Shown here piece by piece: positions 10,499-22,143 of a stretch of 59,876 bases of DNA (its first letter is position 1; every line of letters starts with the position of its first letter). The DNA comes from Saccoglossus kowalevskii (Eukaryota; Hemichordata; Enteropneusta; Harrimaniidae). The notes beneath the pieces were generated by a model. The model worked only from the letters and a program-made list of their open reading frames with translations, did no database searches and was not told the origin of the DNA. Location: assembly GCF_000003605.2 (NCBI RefSeq), contig NW_003150583.1, forward strand, positions 7,501 through 67,376, read 5' to 3'. Both the position numbers and the translations under genes were made by a program.

Positions 10499-10887
10499 GA
10501 TTCTGACTAATGAGTTAGGAGAGAAATTAAAAAAAAAACAGTTTTATTCAGTTTTGCGTCTCAATTGACAAGTTTTATAATAGTATTTAGCAAATCATTA
10601 TACAATTCCATTTCAGGGTAATGATTCAGTAAACGAAATCAAAAACTCAGCTTTAAATTTCGAGTAAACTAACAGACAAAGCGAGTGACCATATTTGTGA
10701 TTTACTGCCTTGCACTTCAGGGAATTCTCCATTTCATTGCCATGATTGTCTACTTGTTGGCACATTCTGATGTGGTCGCAAAATCCCCGGTCATTATAAT
10801 TGCGAGAATTGTTATTACTGATTTTCTGTCCAATTTCATAACTTGAATTGAAATGCAGGCATCATAATGCAATATGATAAAAATTAT

Positions 10888-10959
10888 GGGCTCGTCCGGG
10901 AATTGAACCCGGGACCTCTCGCACCCTAAGCGAGAATCATGCCCCTAGGCCAACGAGCC
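10888..10959 (-). tRNA. tRNA-Pro(AGG)
   Basis: T11 is C (D-stem mismatch) and the T-loop C59 is T. Confidence 0.9.
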
Positions 10960-11094
10960 AGACATACGCTTCACAAACGTATGGATTGTCGGAAAATAAT
11001 TTATAAATATCTCTTTTCTAAAAGTGTGCAAAGGTTGTCTTATTGATGCAAGTCGAATCTTCAGCAGCCATTTTTCTAAATTTGTTAAAATTAT

Positions 11095-11166
11095 GGGCTC
11101 GTCCGGAATTTGAACCCGAGACCTCTCGCACCCAAAGCGAGAATCATACTCCTAGACCAACGAGCC
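11095..11166 (-). tRNA. tRNA-Pro(UGG)
   Basis: C61 is T, a G-U pair at 53:61. Confidence 0.92.
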
Positions 11167-11549
11167 GATTCTGACTAATGAATTAGAGATAAATAAAAAA
11201 ATCAGTTTTATTCAGTTTTGCGACTCAATTGACAAGTTTTAAAATAGTATTTAGCAAATCTTTATACAATTCCATTTCAGGGTAATGATTCAGTAAACGA
11301 AATCAAAAACGCATCTTTAATCTTTCGAGTGAACTAACAGACAAAGCGAGTGACCATATTTGTGATTTACTGCCTTCCACTGCAGGGAATTCTCCATTTC
11401 ATTGCCATGATTGTCTACTTGTTGGCACATTCCGATGTGGTCGCAAAATCCTCGGTCTGTGTAATTGTGAGAATTTCTATTTTTGTTTTCTGTCGATTTC
11501 ATAACTTGAATGAAATGCAGGCATCATAATGCAGTATGTTAAAAAATAT

Positions 11550-11621
11550 GGGCTCGTCCGGGAGTTGAACCCGGGACCTCTCGCACCCTAAGCGAGAATC
11601 ATGCCCCTAGACCAACAAGCC
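11550..11621 (-). tRNA. tRNA-Pro(AGG)
   Basis: Canonical except for a 5:68 U-G pair. Confidence 0.94.
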
Positions 11622-11756
11622 AGACATACATTCAACAAGCGTATGGATTGTCGGAAAATAATTTATAAATATCTCTTTTCTAAAAGAGTTCAAAGGTTGC
11701 CTTATTGATGCAAGTCGAATCTTCAGCAGCCATTTTTCTAAATTTGGTAAAATTAG

Positions 11757-11828
11757 GGGCTCGTCCGGGATTTGAAACCGAGACCTCTCGCACCCAAAGC
11801 GAGAATCATACCCCTAGACCAACGAGCC
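11757..11828 (-). tRNA. tRNA-Pro(UGG), box B G53 to T
   Basis: GTTTC box B form. Other stems are intact. Confidence 0.85.
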
Positions 11829-12216
11829 GATTCTGACTAATGAGTTAGGAGAGAAATTTAAAAAAATCAGTTTTATTAGTTTTGCGACTCAATTGACAAG
11901 TTTTAAAATAATATTTAGCAAATCATTATACAATTCCTTTTCAGGGTAATGATTCAGTAAACGAAATCAAAAACTCATCTTTAAACTTTCGAGTAAACTA
12001 ACAACCAAAGCGAGTGACCATATTTGTGATTTACTGCCTTGCACTGCAGGGAATTCTCCATTTCATTGCCATGATTGTCTACTTGTTGGCACATTCCGAT
12101 GTGGTCGCAAAATCCCCGGTCAGTATAATTGTGAGAATTTCTATTTTTGTTTTTCTGTCGAATTTCATAACTTGAATTGAAATGCAGGCATCATAATGCA
12201 GTATGTTAAAAAATAT

Positions 12217-12288
12217 GGGCTCGTCCGGGAGTTGAACCCGGGACCTCTCGCACCCTAAGCGAGAATCATGCCCCTAGACCAACGAGCC
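12217..12288 (-). tRNA. tRNA-Pro(AGG)
   Basis: Canonical. Confidence 0.95.
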
Positions 12289-12423
12289 AGACATACGCTC
12301 CACAAACGTATGGATTGTCGGAAAATAATTTATAAATATCTCTTTTCTAAAAGTGTGCAAAGGTTGCCTTATTGATGCAAGTCGAATCTTCAGCAGCCAT
12401 TTTTCTAAGTTTGGTAAAATTAT

Positions 12424-12495
12424 GGGCTCGTCCGGGATTTGAACCCGCGACCTCTCGCACCCAAAGCGAGAATCATACCCTTATACCAACGAGCC
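12424..12495 (-). tRNA. tRNA-Pro(UGG)
   Basis: D12A and 49G form. Confidence 0.9.
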
Positions 12496-12883
12496 GATTC
12501 TGACTAATGAGTTAGGAGAGAAATTTTAAAAAATCAGTTTTATTAGTTTTGCGACTCAATTGACAAGTTTTAAAATAGTATTTAGCAAATCATTATACAA
12601 TTCCATTTCAGGGTAATGATTCAGTAAACGAAATCAAAAACTCATCTTTAAACTTTCGAGTAAACTAACAACCAAAGCGAGTGACCATATTTGTGATTTA
12701 CTGCCTTGCACTGCAGGGAATTCTCCATTTCATTGCCATGATTGTCTACTTGTTGGCACATTCCGATGTGGTCGCAAAATCCCCGGTCAGTATAATTGTG
12801 AGAATTTCTATTTTTGTTTTTCTGTCGAATTTCATAACTTGAATTGAAATGCAGGCATCATAATGCAGTATGTTAAAAAATAT

Positions 12884-12955
12884 GGGCTCGTCCGGGAGTT
12901 GAACCCGGGACCTCTCGCACCATAAGCGAGAACCATGCCCCTAGACCAACGAGCC
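12884..12955 (-). tRNA. tRNA-Pro-like, anticodon AUG
   Basis: Loop TTATGGT as at 3720, but here the acceptor and T stems are perfect, so the only serious change is G35 to T. Confidence 0.87.
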
Positions 12956-13090
12956 AGACATACGCTCCACAAACGTATGGATTGTCGGAAAATAATTTAT
13001 AAATATCTCTTTTCTAAAAGTGTGCAAAGGTTGCCTTATTGATGCAAGTCGAATCTTCAGCAGCCATTTTTCTAAGTTTGGTAAAATTAT

Positions 13091-13162
13091 GGGCTCGTCC
13101 GGGATTTGAACCCGCGACCTCTCGCACCCAAAGCGAGAATCATACCCTTATACCAACGAGCC
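13091..13162 (-). tRNA. tRNA-Pro(UGG)
   Basis: D12A and 49G form. Confidence 0.9.
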
Positions 13163-13552
13163 GATTCTGACTAATGAGTTAGGAGAGAAATAAAAAAAAA
13201 ATCAGTTTTATTCAGTTTTGCGACTCAATTGACAAGTTTTAAAATAGTATTTAGCAAATCTTTATACAATTCCATTTCAGGGTAATGATTCAGTAAACAA
13301 AATTAAAAACTCATCTTTAAACTTTCGAGAAAACTAACAGCCAAAGCGAGTGACCATATTTGTGATTTACTGCCTTGCACTGCAGGGAATTCCCCATTTC
13401 ATTGCCATTATTGTCTACTTGTTGGCACATTCCGATGTGGTCGCAAAATCCCCGGTCAGTATAATTGTGAGAATTTCTATTATTGTTTTTCTGTCGAATT
13501 TCATAACTTGAATTGAAATGCAGGCATCATAATGCAGTATGTTAAAAAATAT

Positions 13553-13624
13553 TGGCTCGTCCGGGAGTTGAACCCGGGACCTCTCGCACCCTAAGCGAGA
13601 ACCATGCCCCTAGACCAACGAGCC
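13553..13624 (-). tRNA. tRNA-Pro(AGG), single, A73
   Basis: The discriminator is A instead of C. The stems are intact. Confidence 0.88.
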
Positions 13625-14008
13625 GATTTGACTAATGAGTTAAGAAAAATTAAAAAAAATCAGTTTGTTCAGTTTTGCGACTCAATTGACAAGTTTTAAA
13701 ATAGTAGTTAGCAAATCTTTATACAATTCCATTTCAGGGTAATGATTCAGTAAACGAAATCAAAAACTGATCTTTAAATTTCGAGCAAACTAACAGCCAA
13801 AGCGAGTGACTATATTTGTGATTTACTGCCTTGCATTGCAGGGAATTCTCCATTTCATTGCCATGATTGTCTACTTGTTGGCACATTCCGATGTGGTCGC
13901 AAAATCCCCGGTCAGTATAATTGTGAGAATTTCTATTTTTGTTTTTCTGTCGAATTTCATAACTTGAATTGAAATGCAGGCATCATAATGCAATATGTTA
14001 AAAAATAT

Positions 14009-14080
14009 GGGCTCGTCCGGGAGTTGAACCCGGGACCTCTCGCACCCTAAGCGAGAATCATGCCCCTAGACCAACGAGCC
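14009..14080 (-). tRNA. tRNA-Pro(AGG)
   Basis: Canonical. Confidence 0.95.
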
Positions 14081-14216
14081 AGACATACATTCAACAAACG
14101 TATGTAAAGGTCGGAAAATAATTTATAAATATCTCTTTTCTAAAAGTGTTCAAAGGTTGCCTTATTGATGCAAGTCGAATCTTCAGCAGCCATTTTTCTA
14201 ACTTTGGTAAAATTAT

Positions 14217-14288
14217 GGGCTCGTCCAGGATTTGAACCCGAGACCTCTCGCACCCAAAGCGAGAATCATACCCCTAGACCAACGAGCC
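14217..14288 (-). tRNA. tRNA-Pro(UGG)
   Basis: C63 is T, a G-U wobble in the T stem. Confidence 0.92.
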
Positions 14289-14677
14289 GATTCTGACTAA
14301 TGAGTTAGGAGAGAAATTAAAAAAAATCAGTTTTATTCAGTTTTGCGACTCAATTGACAAGTTTTAAAACAGTATTTAGCAAATCTTTATACAATTCCAT
14401 TTCAGGGTAATGATTCAGTAAACGAAATCAAAAACTCATCTTTAAACTTTCGAGAAAACTAACAGCCAAAGCGAGTGACCATATTTGTGATTTACTGCCT
14501 TGCACTGCAGGGAATTCTCCATTTCATTGCCATTATTGTCCACTTGTTGGCACATTCCGATGTGGTCACAAAATCCCCGGTCAGTATAATTGTGAGAATT
14601 TCTATTATTGTTTTTCTGTCGAATTTCATAACTTGAATTGAAATGCAGGCATCATAATGCAATATGTTAAAAGATGT

Positions 14678-14749
14678 GGGCTCGTCCGGGATTTGAACCC
14701 AAGACCTCTCGCACCCAAAGCGAGAATCATACCCCTAGACCAACGAGCC
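14678..14749 (-). tRNA. tRNA-Pro(UGG), single
   Basis: C50 is T (wobble), otherwise intact. Confidence 0.92.
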
Positions 14750-15135
14750 GATTCTAACTAATGAGGTAAGAAAAATTAAAAAAAATCTGTTTTGTTCAGT
14801 TTTGCGACTCAATTGACAAGTTTTAAAATAGTATTTAGCAAATCTTTATACAATTCCATTTCAGGGTAATGATTCAGTAAACGAAATCAAAAACTGATCT
14901 TTAAATTTCGAGTAAACTAACAGCCAAAGCGAGTGACTATATTTGTGATTTACTGCCTTGCACTGCAGGGAATTCTCCATTTCATTGCCATGATTGTCTA
15001 CTTGTTGGCACATTCCGATGTGGTCGCAAAATCCCCGGTCAGTATAATTGTGAGAATTTCTATTTTTGTTTTTCTGTCGAATTTCATAACTTGAATTGAA
15101 ATGCAGGCATCATAATGCAATATGTTAAAAAATAT

Positions 15136-15207
15136 GGGCTCGTCCGGGAGTTGAACCCGGGACCTCTCGCATCTTAAGCGAGAATCATGCCCTTAGACCA
15201 ACGAGCC
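15136..15207 (-). tRNA. tRNA-Pro-like, anticodon AAG
   Basis: The loop reads TTAAGAT, with G35 to A and G37 to A, giving AAG (Leu-type). There is no long variable arm, so LeuRS charging is unlikely. Confidence 0.85.
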
Positions 15208-15343
15208 AGACATACATTCAACAAACGTATGTATAGGTCGGAAAATAATTTATAAATATCTCTTTTCTAAAAGTGTTCAAAGGTTGCCTTATTGATGCAA
15301 GTCGAATCTTCAGCAGCCATTTTTCTAAGTTTGGTAAAATTAT

Positions 15344-15415
15344 GGGCTCGTCCGGGATTTGAACCCGCGACCTCTCGCACCCAAAGCGAGAATCATACCC
15401 TTATACCAACGAGCC
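15344..15415 (-). tRNA. tRNA-Pro(UGG)
   Basis: D12A and 49G form. Confidence 0.9.
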
Positions 15416-15803
15416 GATTCTGACTAATGAGTTAGGAGAGAAATTTTAAAAAATCAGTTTTATTAGTTTTGCGACTCAATTGACAAGTTTTAAAATAGTA
15501 TTTAGCAAATCATTATACAATTCCATTTCAGGGTAATGATTCAGTAAACGAAATCAAAAACTCATCTTTAAACTTTCGAGTAAACTAACAACCAAAGCGA
15601 GTGACTATATTTGTGATTTACTGCCTTGCACTGCAGGGAATTCCCCATTTCATTGCCATTATTGTCTACTTGTTGGCACATTCCGATGTGGTCGCAAAAT
15701 CCCCGGTCAGTATAATTGTGAGAATTTCTATTATTGTTTTTCTGTCGAATTTCATAACTTGAATTGAAATGCAGGCATCATAATGCAATATGTTAAAAAT
15801 TAT

Positions 15804-15875
15804 GGGCTCGTCCGGGAGTTGAACCCGGGACCTCTCGCACCCTAAGCGAGAATCATGCCCCTAGACCAACAAGCC
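15804..15875 (-). tRNA. tRNA-Pro(AGG)
   Basis: 5:68 U-G pair. Its upstream UGG partner is deleted (junction near 16012). Confidence 0.93.
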
Positions 15876-16004
15876 AGACATACATTCAACAAACGTATGG
15901 ATTGTCGGAAAATAATTTATAAATATCTCTTTTCTAAAAGTGTTCAAAGGTTGCCTTATTGATGCAAGTCGAATCTTCAGCAGCCATTTTTCTAAGTTTG
16001 GTAA

Positions 16005-16020
16005 AATTATGGCTACTTGT
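16005..16020. other. deletion junction: UGG gene lost
   Basis: The short spacer jumps from gtaaaattatgg straight into ctacttgttgg of the long spacer. A whole UGG gene and the left part of the long spacer are missing, giving a 346-bp unit. Confidence 0.85.
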
Positions 16021-16149
16021 TGGCACATTCTGATGTGGTCGCAAAATCCCCGGTCATTATAATTGCGAGAATTTCTATTATGTTTTTCTGTCGAATTTCA
16101 TAACTTGAATTGAAATGCAGGCATCATAATGCAGTATGATAAAAATTAT

Positions 16150-16221
16150 GGGCTCGTCCGGGAGTTGAACCCGGGACCTCTCGCACCCTAAGCGAGAATC
16201 ATGCCCCTAGACCAACAAGCC
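16150..16221 (-). tRNA. tRNA-Pro(AGG)
   Basis: 5:68 U-G pair. It follows the truncated long spacer. Confidence 0.93.
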
Positions 16222-16356
16222 AGACATACATTCAACAAACGTATGGATTGTCGGAAAATAATTTATAAATATCTCTTTTCTAAAAGTGTTCAAAGGTTGC
16301 CTTATTGATGCAAGTCGAATCTTCAGCAGCCATTTTTCTAAATTTGGTAAAATTAG

Positions 16357-16429
16357 GGGCTCGTCAGGGATTTGAACCCGAGACCTCTCGCACCCAAAAG
16401 CGAGAATCATACCCCTAGACCAACGAGCC
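16357..16429 (-). tRNA. tRNA-Pro(UGG)-like with 8-nt anticodon loop
   Basis: One extra T makes the loop TTTTGGGT over an intact CTCGC/GCGAG stem. Eight-base loops in proline tRNAs are a classic form of +1 frameshift suppressor. G64 to T weakens the T stem. Confidence 0.82.
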
Positions 16430-16817
16430 GATTCTGACTAATGAGTTAGGAGAGAAATTTTAAAAAATCAGTTTTATTAGTTTTGCGACTCAATTGACAA
16501 GTTTTAAAATAGTATTTAGCAAATCATTATACAATTCCATTTCAGGGTAATGATTCAGTATACGAAATCAAAAACTCATCTTTAAACTTTCGAGTAAACT
16601 AACAACCAAAGCGAGTGACTATATTTGTGATTTACTGCCTTGCACTGCAGGGAATTCTCCATTTCATTGCCATGATTGTCTACTTGTTGGCACATTCCGA
16701 TGTGGTCGCAAAATCCCCGGTCAGTATAATTGTGAGAATTTCTATTATTGTTTTTCTGTCGAATTTCATAACTTGAATTGAAATGCAGGCATCATAATGC
16801 AATATGCTAAAAATTAT

Positions 16818-16889
16818 GGGCTCGTCCGGGAGTTTAACCCGGGACCTCTCGCACCCTAAGCGAGAATCATGCCCCTAGACCAACGAGCC
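16818..16889 (-). pseudogene. tRNA-Pro(AGG), box B C56 to A
   Basis: Box B reads GGTTAAAC. Loss of C56 normally abolishes TFIIIC binding and the tertiary G19-C56 pair. Confidence 0.7.
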
Positions 16890-17024
16890 AGACATACATT
16901 CAACAAACGTATGGATTGTCGGAAAATAATTTATAAATATCTCTTTTCTAAAAGTGTTCAAAGGTTGCCTTATTGATGCAAGTCGAATCTTCAGCAGCCA
17001 TTTTTCTAAGTTTGGTAAAATTAT

Positions 17025-17096
17025 GGGCTCGTCCGGGATTTGAACCCGCGACCTCTCGCACCCAAAGCGAGAATCATACCGTTATACCAACGAGCC
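17025..17096 (-). tRNA. tRNA-Pro(UGG)
   Basis: D12A and 49G form with one further D-loop change (AACGG). Confidence 0.87.
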
Positions 17097-17484
17097 GATT
17101 CTGACTAATGAGTTAGGAGAGAAATTTTAAAAAATCAGTTTTATTAGTTTTGCGACTCAATTGACAAGTTTTAAAATAGTATTTAGCAAATCATTATACA
17201 ATTCCATTTCAGGGTAATGATTCAGTAAACGAAATCAAAAACTCATCTTTAAACTTTCGAGTAAACTAACAACCAAAGTGAGTGACCATATTTGTGATTT
17301 ACTGCCTTGCACTGCAGGGAATTCTCCATTTCATTGCCATGATTGTCTACTTGTTGGCACATTCCGATGTGGTCGCAAAATCCCCGGTCAGTATAATTGT
17401 GAGAATTTCTATTTTTGTTTTTCTGTCGAATTTCATAACTTGAATTGAAATGCAGGCATCATAATGCAGTATGTTAAAAAATAT

Positions 17485-17556
17485 GGGCTCGTCCGGGAGT
17501 TGAACCCGGGACCTCTCGCACCCTAAGCGAGAATCATGCCCCTAGACCAACGAGCC
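17485..17556 (-). tRNA. tRNA-Pro(AGG)
   Basis: Canonical. Confidence 0.95.
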
Positions 17557-17691
17557 AGACATACGCTCCACAAACGTATGGATTGTCGGAAAATAATTTA
17601 TAAATATCTCTTTTCTAAAAGTGTGCAAAGGTTGCCTTATTGATGCAAGTCGAATCTTCAGCAGCCATTTTTCTAAGTTTGTTAAAATTAT

Positions 17692-17763
17692 GGGCTCGTG
17701 CGGGATTTGAACCCGCGACCTCTCGCACCCAAAGCGAGAATCATACCCTTATACCAACGAGCC
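17692..17763 (-). tRNA. tRNA-Pro(UGG), 49:65 pair restored
   Basis: D12A form. G49 is matched by C65, so the T stem pairs fully, unlike other 49G copies. Confidence 0.9.
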
Positions 17764-18151
17764 GATTCTGACTAATGAGTTAGGAGAGAAATTTTAAAAA
17801 ATCAGTTTTATTAGTTTTGCGACTCAATTGACAAGTTTTAAAATGGTATTTAGCAAATCATTATACAATTCCATTTCAGGGTAATGATTCAGTAAACGAA
17901 ATCAAAAACTCATCTTTAAACTTTCGAGTAAACTAACAACCAAAGCGAGTGACCATATTTGTGATTTACTGCCTTGCACTGCAGGGAATTCTCCATTTCA
18001 TTGCCATGATTGTCTACTTGTTGGCACATTCCGATGTGGTCGCAAAATCCCCGGTCAGTATAATTGTGAGAATTTCTATTTTTGTTTTTCTGTCGAATTT
18101 CATAACTTGAATTGAAATGCAGGCATCATAATGCAGTATGTTAAAAAATAT

Positions 18152-18223
18152 TGGCTCGTCCGGGAGTTGAACCCGGGACCTCTCGCACCCTAAGCGAGAA
18201 TCATGCCCCGAGACCAACGAGCC
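18152..18223 (-). tRNA. tRNA-Pro(AGG), A14 to C, A73
   Basis: The conserved A14 (partner of U8, part of box A) is C, and the discriminator is A. Activity is doubtful. Confidence 0.8.
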
Positions 18224-18358
18224 AGACATACGCTCCACAAACGTATGGATTGTCGGAAAATAATTTATAAATATCTCTTTTCTAAAAGTGTGCAAAGGTT
18301 GCCTTATTGATGCAAGTCGAATCTTCAGCAGCCATTTTTCTATGTTTGGTAAAATTAT

Positions 18359-18430
18359 GGGCTCGTCCGGGATTTGAACCCGCGACCTCTCGCACCCAAA
18401 GCGAGAATCATACCCTTATACCAACGAGCC
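18359..18430 (-). tRNA. tRNA-Pro(UGG)
   Basis: D12A and 49G form. Confidence 0.9.
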
Positions 18431-18818
18431 GATTCTGACTAATGAGTTAGGAGAGAAATTTTAAAAAATCAGTTTTATTAGTTTTGCGACTCAATTGACA
18501 AGTTTTAAAATAGTATTTAGCAAATCATTATACAATTCCATTTCAGGGTAATGATTCAGTAAACGAAATCAAAAACTCATCTTTAAACTTTCGAGTAAAC
18601 TAACAACCAAAGCGAGTGACCATATTTGTGATTTACTGCCTTGCACTGCAGGGAATTCCCCATTTCATTGCCATTATTGTCTACTTGTTGGCACATTCCG
18701 ATATGGTCGCAAAATCCCCGGTCAGTATAATTGTGAGAATTTCTATTATTGTTTTTCTGTCGAATTTCATAACTTGAATTGAAATGCAGGCATCATAATG
18801 CAATATGTTAAAAATTAT

Positions 18819-18890
18819 GGGCTCGTCCGGGAGTTGAACCCGGGACCTCTCGCACCCTAAGCGAGAATCATGCCCCTAGACCAACAAGCC
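18819..18890 (-). tRNA. tRNA-Pro(AGG)
   Basis: Canonical except for a 5:68 U-G pair. Confidence 0.94.
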
Positions 18891-19023
18891 AGACATACAT
18901 TCAACAAACGTATGGATTGTCGGAAAATAATTTATAAATATCTCTTTTCTAAAAGTGTTCAATGTTGCCTTATTGATGCAAGTCGAATCTTCAGCAGCCA
19001 TTTTTCTAAATTTGGTAAATTAG

Positions 19024-19095
19024 GGGCTCGTCCGGGGTTTGAACCCGAGACCTCTCGCACCCAAAGCAAGAATCATACCCCTAGACCAACGAGCC
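19024..19095 (-). tRNA. tRNA-Pro(UGG)
   Basis: T60 is C and 29:41 is U-G. The 3' flank has only TTT. Confidence 0.88.
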
Positions 19096-19485
19096 GATTC
19101 TGACTAATGAGTTAGGAGAGAAATTAAACAAAAATCAGTTTTATTCAGTTTTGCGACTCAATTGACAAGTTTTAAAACAGTATTTAGCAAATCTTTATAC
19201 AATTCCATTTCAGGGTAATGATTCAGTAAACGAAATCAAAAACTCATCTTTAAACTTTCGAGAAAACTAACAGCCAAAGCGAGTGACCATATTTGTGATT
19301 TACTGCCTTGCACTGCAGGGAATTCTCCATTTCATTGCCATTATTGTCTACTTGTTGGGACATTCCGATGTGGTCACAAAATCCCCGGTCAGTATAATTG
19401 TGAGAATTTCTATTATTGTTTTTCTGTCGAATTTCATAACTTGAATTGAAATGCAGGCATCATAATGCAATATGTTAAAAAATGT

Positions 19486-19557
19486 GGGCTCGTCCGGGAT
19501 TTCAACCCGAGACCTCTCGCACCCAAAGCGAGGAGCATACCCCTAGACCAACGAGAC
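19486..19557 (-). pseudogene. tRNA-Pro(UGG), box B C56 to G, single
   Basis: C56 is lost, G2 is T and the D arm is altered. Probably inactive. Confidence 0.72.
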
Positions 19558-19943
19558 GATTCTGACTAATGAGTTAAGAAAAATTAAAAAAAAATCTGTT
19601 TTGTTCAGTTTTGCGACTCAATTGACAAGTTTTAAAATAGTATTTAGCAAATCTTTATACAATTCTATTTTCACGGTAATGATTCAGTAAACGAAATCAA
19701 AAACTGATCTTTAATTTCGAGTAAACTAACAGCCAAAGCGAGTGACTATATTTGTGATTTACTGCCTTGCACTGCAGGGAATTCTCCATTTCATTGCCAT
19801 TATTGTCTTCTTATTGGCACATTCCGATGTGGTCGCAAAATCCCCGGTCAGTATAATTGTGAGAATTTCTATTATTGTTTTTCTGTCGAATTTCATAACT
19901 TGAATTGAAATGCAGGCATAATAATGCAATATGTTAAAAAAGT

Positions 19944-20015
19944 GGGCTCGTCCGGGATTTGAAACCGAGACCTCTCGCACCCAAAGCGAGAATTATACCC
20001 CTAGACCAACGAGCC
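19944..20015 (-). tRNA. tRNA-Pro(UGG), single, G53 to T
   Basis: GTTTC box B form. Confidence 0.84.
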
Positions 20016-20403
20016 GATTCTGACTAATGAGTTAGGAGAAAAATTAAAAAAAATCAGTTTTATTCAGTTTTGCGACTCAATTGACAAGTTTTAAAATAGT
20101 ATTTAGCAAATCTTTATACAATTCCATTTCAGGGTAATGATTCAGTAAACGAAATCAAAAACTGATCTTTAAATTTCGAGTAAACTAACAGCCAAAGCGA
20201 GTGACTATATTTGTGATTTACTACCTTGCACTGCTGGGAATTCTCCATTTCATTGCCATGATTGTCGACTTGTTGGCACATTCCGATGTGGTCGCAAAAT
20301 CCCCGGTCAGTATAATTGTGAGAATTTCTATTATTGTTTTTCTGTCGAATTTCATAACTTGAATTGAAATGCAGGCATCATAATGCAATATGTTAAAAAA
20401 TGT

Positions 20404-20475
20404 GGGCTCGTCTGGGATTTGAACCCGAGACCTCTCGCACCCAAAGCGAGAATCATAACCCTAGACCAACGAGCC
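20404..20475 (-). tRNA. tRNA-Pro(UGG), single
   Basis: G65 is A, which turns the usual 49:65 U-G into a U-A pair. Confidence 0.93.
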
Positions 20476-20864
20476 GATTCTGACTAATGAGTTAGGAGAA
20501 AAATTAAAAACAAATCAGTTTTATTCAGTTTTGCGACTCAATTGACAAGTTTTAAAATAGTATTTAGCAAATCTTTATACAATTCCATTTCAGGGTAATG
20601 ATTCAGTAAACGAAATCAAAAACTGATCTTTAAATTTCGAGTAAACTAACAGCCAAAGCGAGTGACTATATTTGTGATTTACTGCCTTGTACTGCAGGGA
20701 ATTCTCCATTTCATTGCCATGATTGTCTACTTGTTGGCACATTCCGATGTGGTCGCAAAATCCCCGGTCAGTATAATTGTGAGAATTTCTATTTTTGTTT
20801 TTCTGTCGAATTTCATAACTTGAATTGAAATGCAGGCATCATAATGCAATATGTTAAAAAATAT

Positions 20865-20936
20865 AGGCTCGTCCGGGAGTTGAACCCGGGACCTCTCGCA
20901 CCCTAAGCGAGAATCATGCCCCTAGGCCAACGAGCC
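20865..20936 (-). tRNA. tRNA-Pro(AGG), U73
   Basis: The discriminator is T and T11 is C. Confidence 0.87.
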
Positions 20937-21072
20937 AGACATACATTCAACAAACGTATGTATAGGTCGGAAAATAATTTATAAATATCTCTTTTCTAAA
21001 AGTGTTCAAAGGTTGCCTTATTGATGCAAGTCGAATCTTCAGCAGCCATTTTTCTAACTTTGGCAAAATTAT

Positions 21073-21144
21073 GGGCTCGTCCGGCATTTGAACCCGAGAC
21101 CTCTCGCACCCAAAGCGAGAATCATACCCCTAGACCAACGAGCC
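21073..21144 (-). tRNA. tRNA-Pro(UGG)
   Basis: C61 is G, breaking 53:61. Confidence 0.87.
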
Positions 21145-21500
21145 GATTCTGACTAATGAGTTAGGAGAGAAATTAAAAAAAATCAGTTTTATTCAGTTTT
21201 GCGACTCAATTGACAAGTTTTAAAACAGTATTTAGCAAATCTTTATACAATTCCATTTCAGGGTAATGATTCAGTAAACAAAATCAAAAACTCATCTTTA
21301 AACTTTCGAGAAAACTAACAGCCAAAGCGAGTGACCATATTTGTGATTTACTGCCTTGCACTGCAGGGAATTCTCCATTTCATTGCCATTATTGTCTACT
21401 TGTTGGCACATTCCGATGTGGTCGCAAAATCCCCGGTCAGTATAATTGTGAGAATTTCTATTTTTGTTTTTGTGTCGAATTTCATAACTTGAATTGAAAT

Positions 21501-21547
21501 GACCTCTCGCACCCTAAGCGAGAATCATGCCCCTAGACCAACGAGCA
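21501..21547 (-). pseudogene. tRNA-Pro(AGG), 3' third deleted
   Basis: The gene keeps its 5' 47 nt through the anticodon arm, then joins the long spacer (gaattgaaat). The T arm, box B, 3' acceptor strand and terminator are gone. G1 is T. Confidence 0.92.
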
Positions 21548-21682
21548 GGACATACATGCAACAAACGTATGGATTGTCGGAAAATAATTTATAAATATCT
21601 CTTTTCTAATAGTGTGCAAAGGTTGCCTTATTGATGCAAGTCGAATCTTCAGCAGCCATTTTTCTAAGTTTGGTAAAATTAT

Positions 21683-21754
21683 GGGCTCGTCCGGGATTTG
21701 AACCCGAGACCTCTCGCACCCAAAGCGAAAATCATACCCCTAGACCAACGAGCC
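21683..21754 (-). tRNA. tRNA-Pro(UGG)
   Basis: 27:43 is U-G, otherwise intact. Confidence 0.92.
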
Positions 21755-22143
21755 AATGCTGACTATTGAGTTAGGAGAAAAATTAAAAAAAATCAGTTTT
21801 ATTCAGTTTTGCGACTCAATTGACAAGTTTTAAAACAGTATTTAGCAAATCTTTATACAATTCCATTTCAGGGTAATGATTCAGTAAACGAAATCAAAAA
21901 CTAATCTTTAAACTTTCGAGAAAACTAACAGCAAAAGCGAGTGACTATATTTGTGATTTACTGCCTTGCACTGCAGGGAATTCTCCATTTCATTGCCATT
22001 ATTGTCTACTTGTTGGCATATTCCGATGTGGTCGCAAAATCCCCGGTCAGTATAATTGTGAGAATTTCTATTTTTGTTTTTCTGTCGAATTTCATAACTT
22101 GAATTGAAATGCAGGCATCATAATGCAATATGTTAAAAAATAT

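Larger units (their letters stand above)
10201..11510. repeat. block duplicated 23.72 kb away (left copy)
   Basis: Genes at 10227, 10433, 10888 and 11095 match 33948, 34155, 34610 and 34816 (offset 23,721-23,722), including the shared 6-nt deletion and odd D arm in the second gene. Confidence 0.85.
18300..19095. repeat. block duplicated 30.13 kb away (left copy)
   Basis: Genes at 18359, 18819 and 19024 match 48491, 48951 and 49158. Both copies share the rare spacer change gatatggtcgc and the gene variant T60 to C. Confidence 0.8.

Noticed and set aside
11317-11502. Small minus-strand open frame as a protein gene
   Set aside because: It lies in the long spacer core, has no promoter or conserved start, and most other copies of the spacer give frames of different length. 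I treat it only as a possible exon scrap.
16207-16410. Minus-strand open frames ending in tRNA sequence (also near 2457, 28000, 30000, 55251)
   Set aside because: They read through a UGG gene, the short spacer and into an AGG gene. They are translations of tRNA genes.
18870-19103. Plus-strand 77-residue open frame
   Set aside because: It is the antisense of two tRNA genes and the short spacer.
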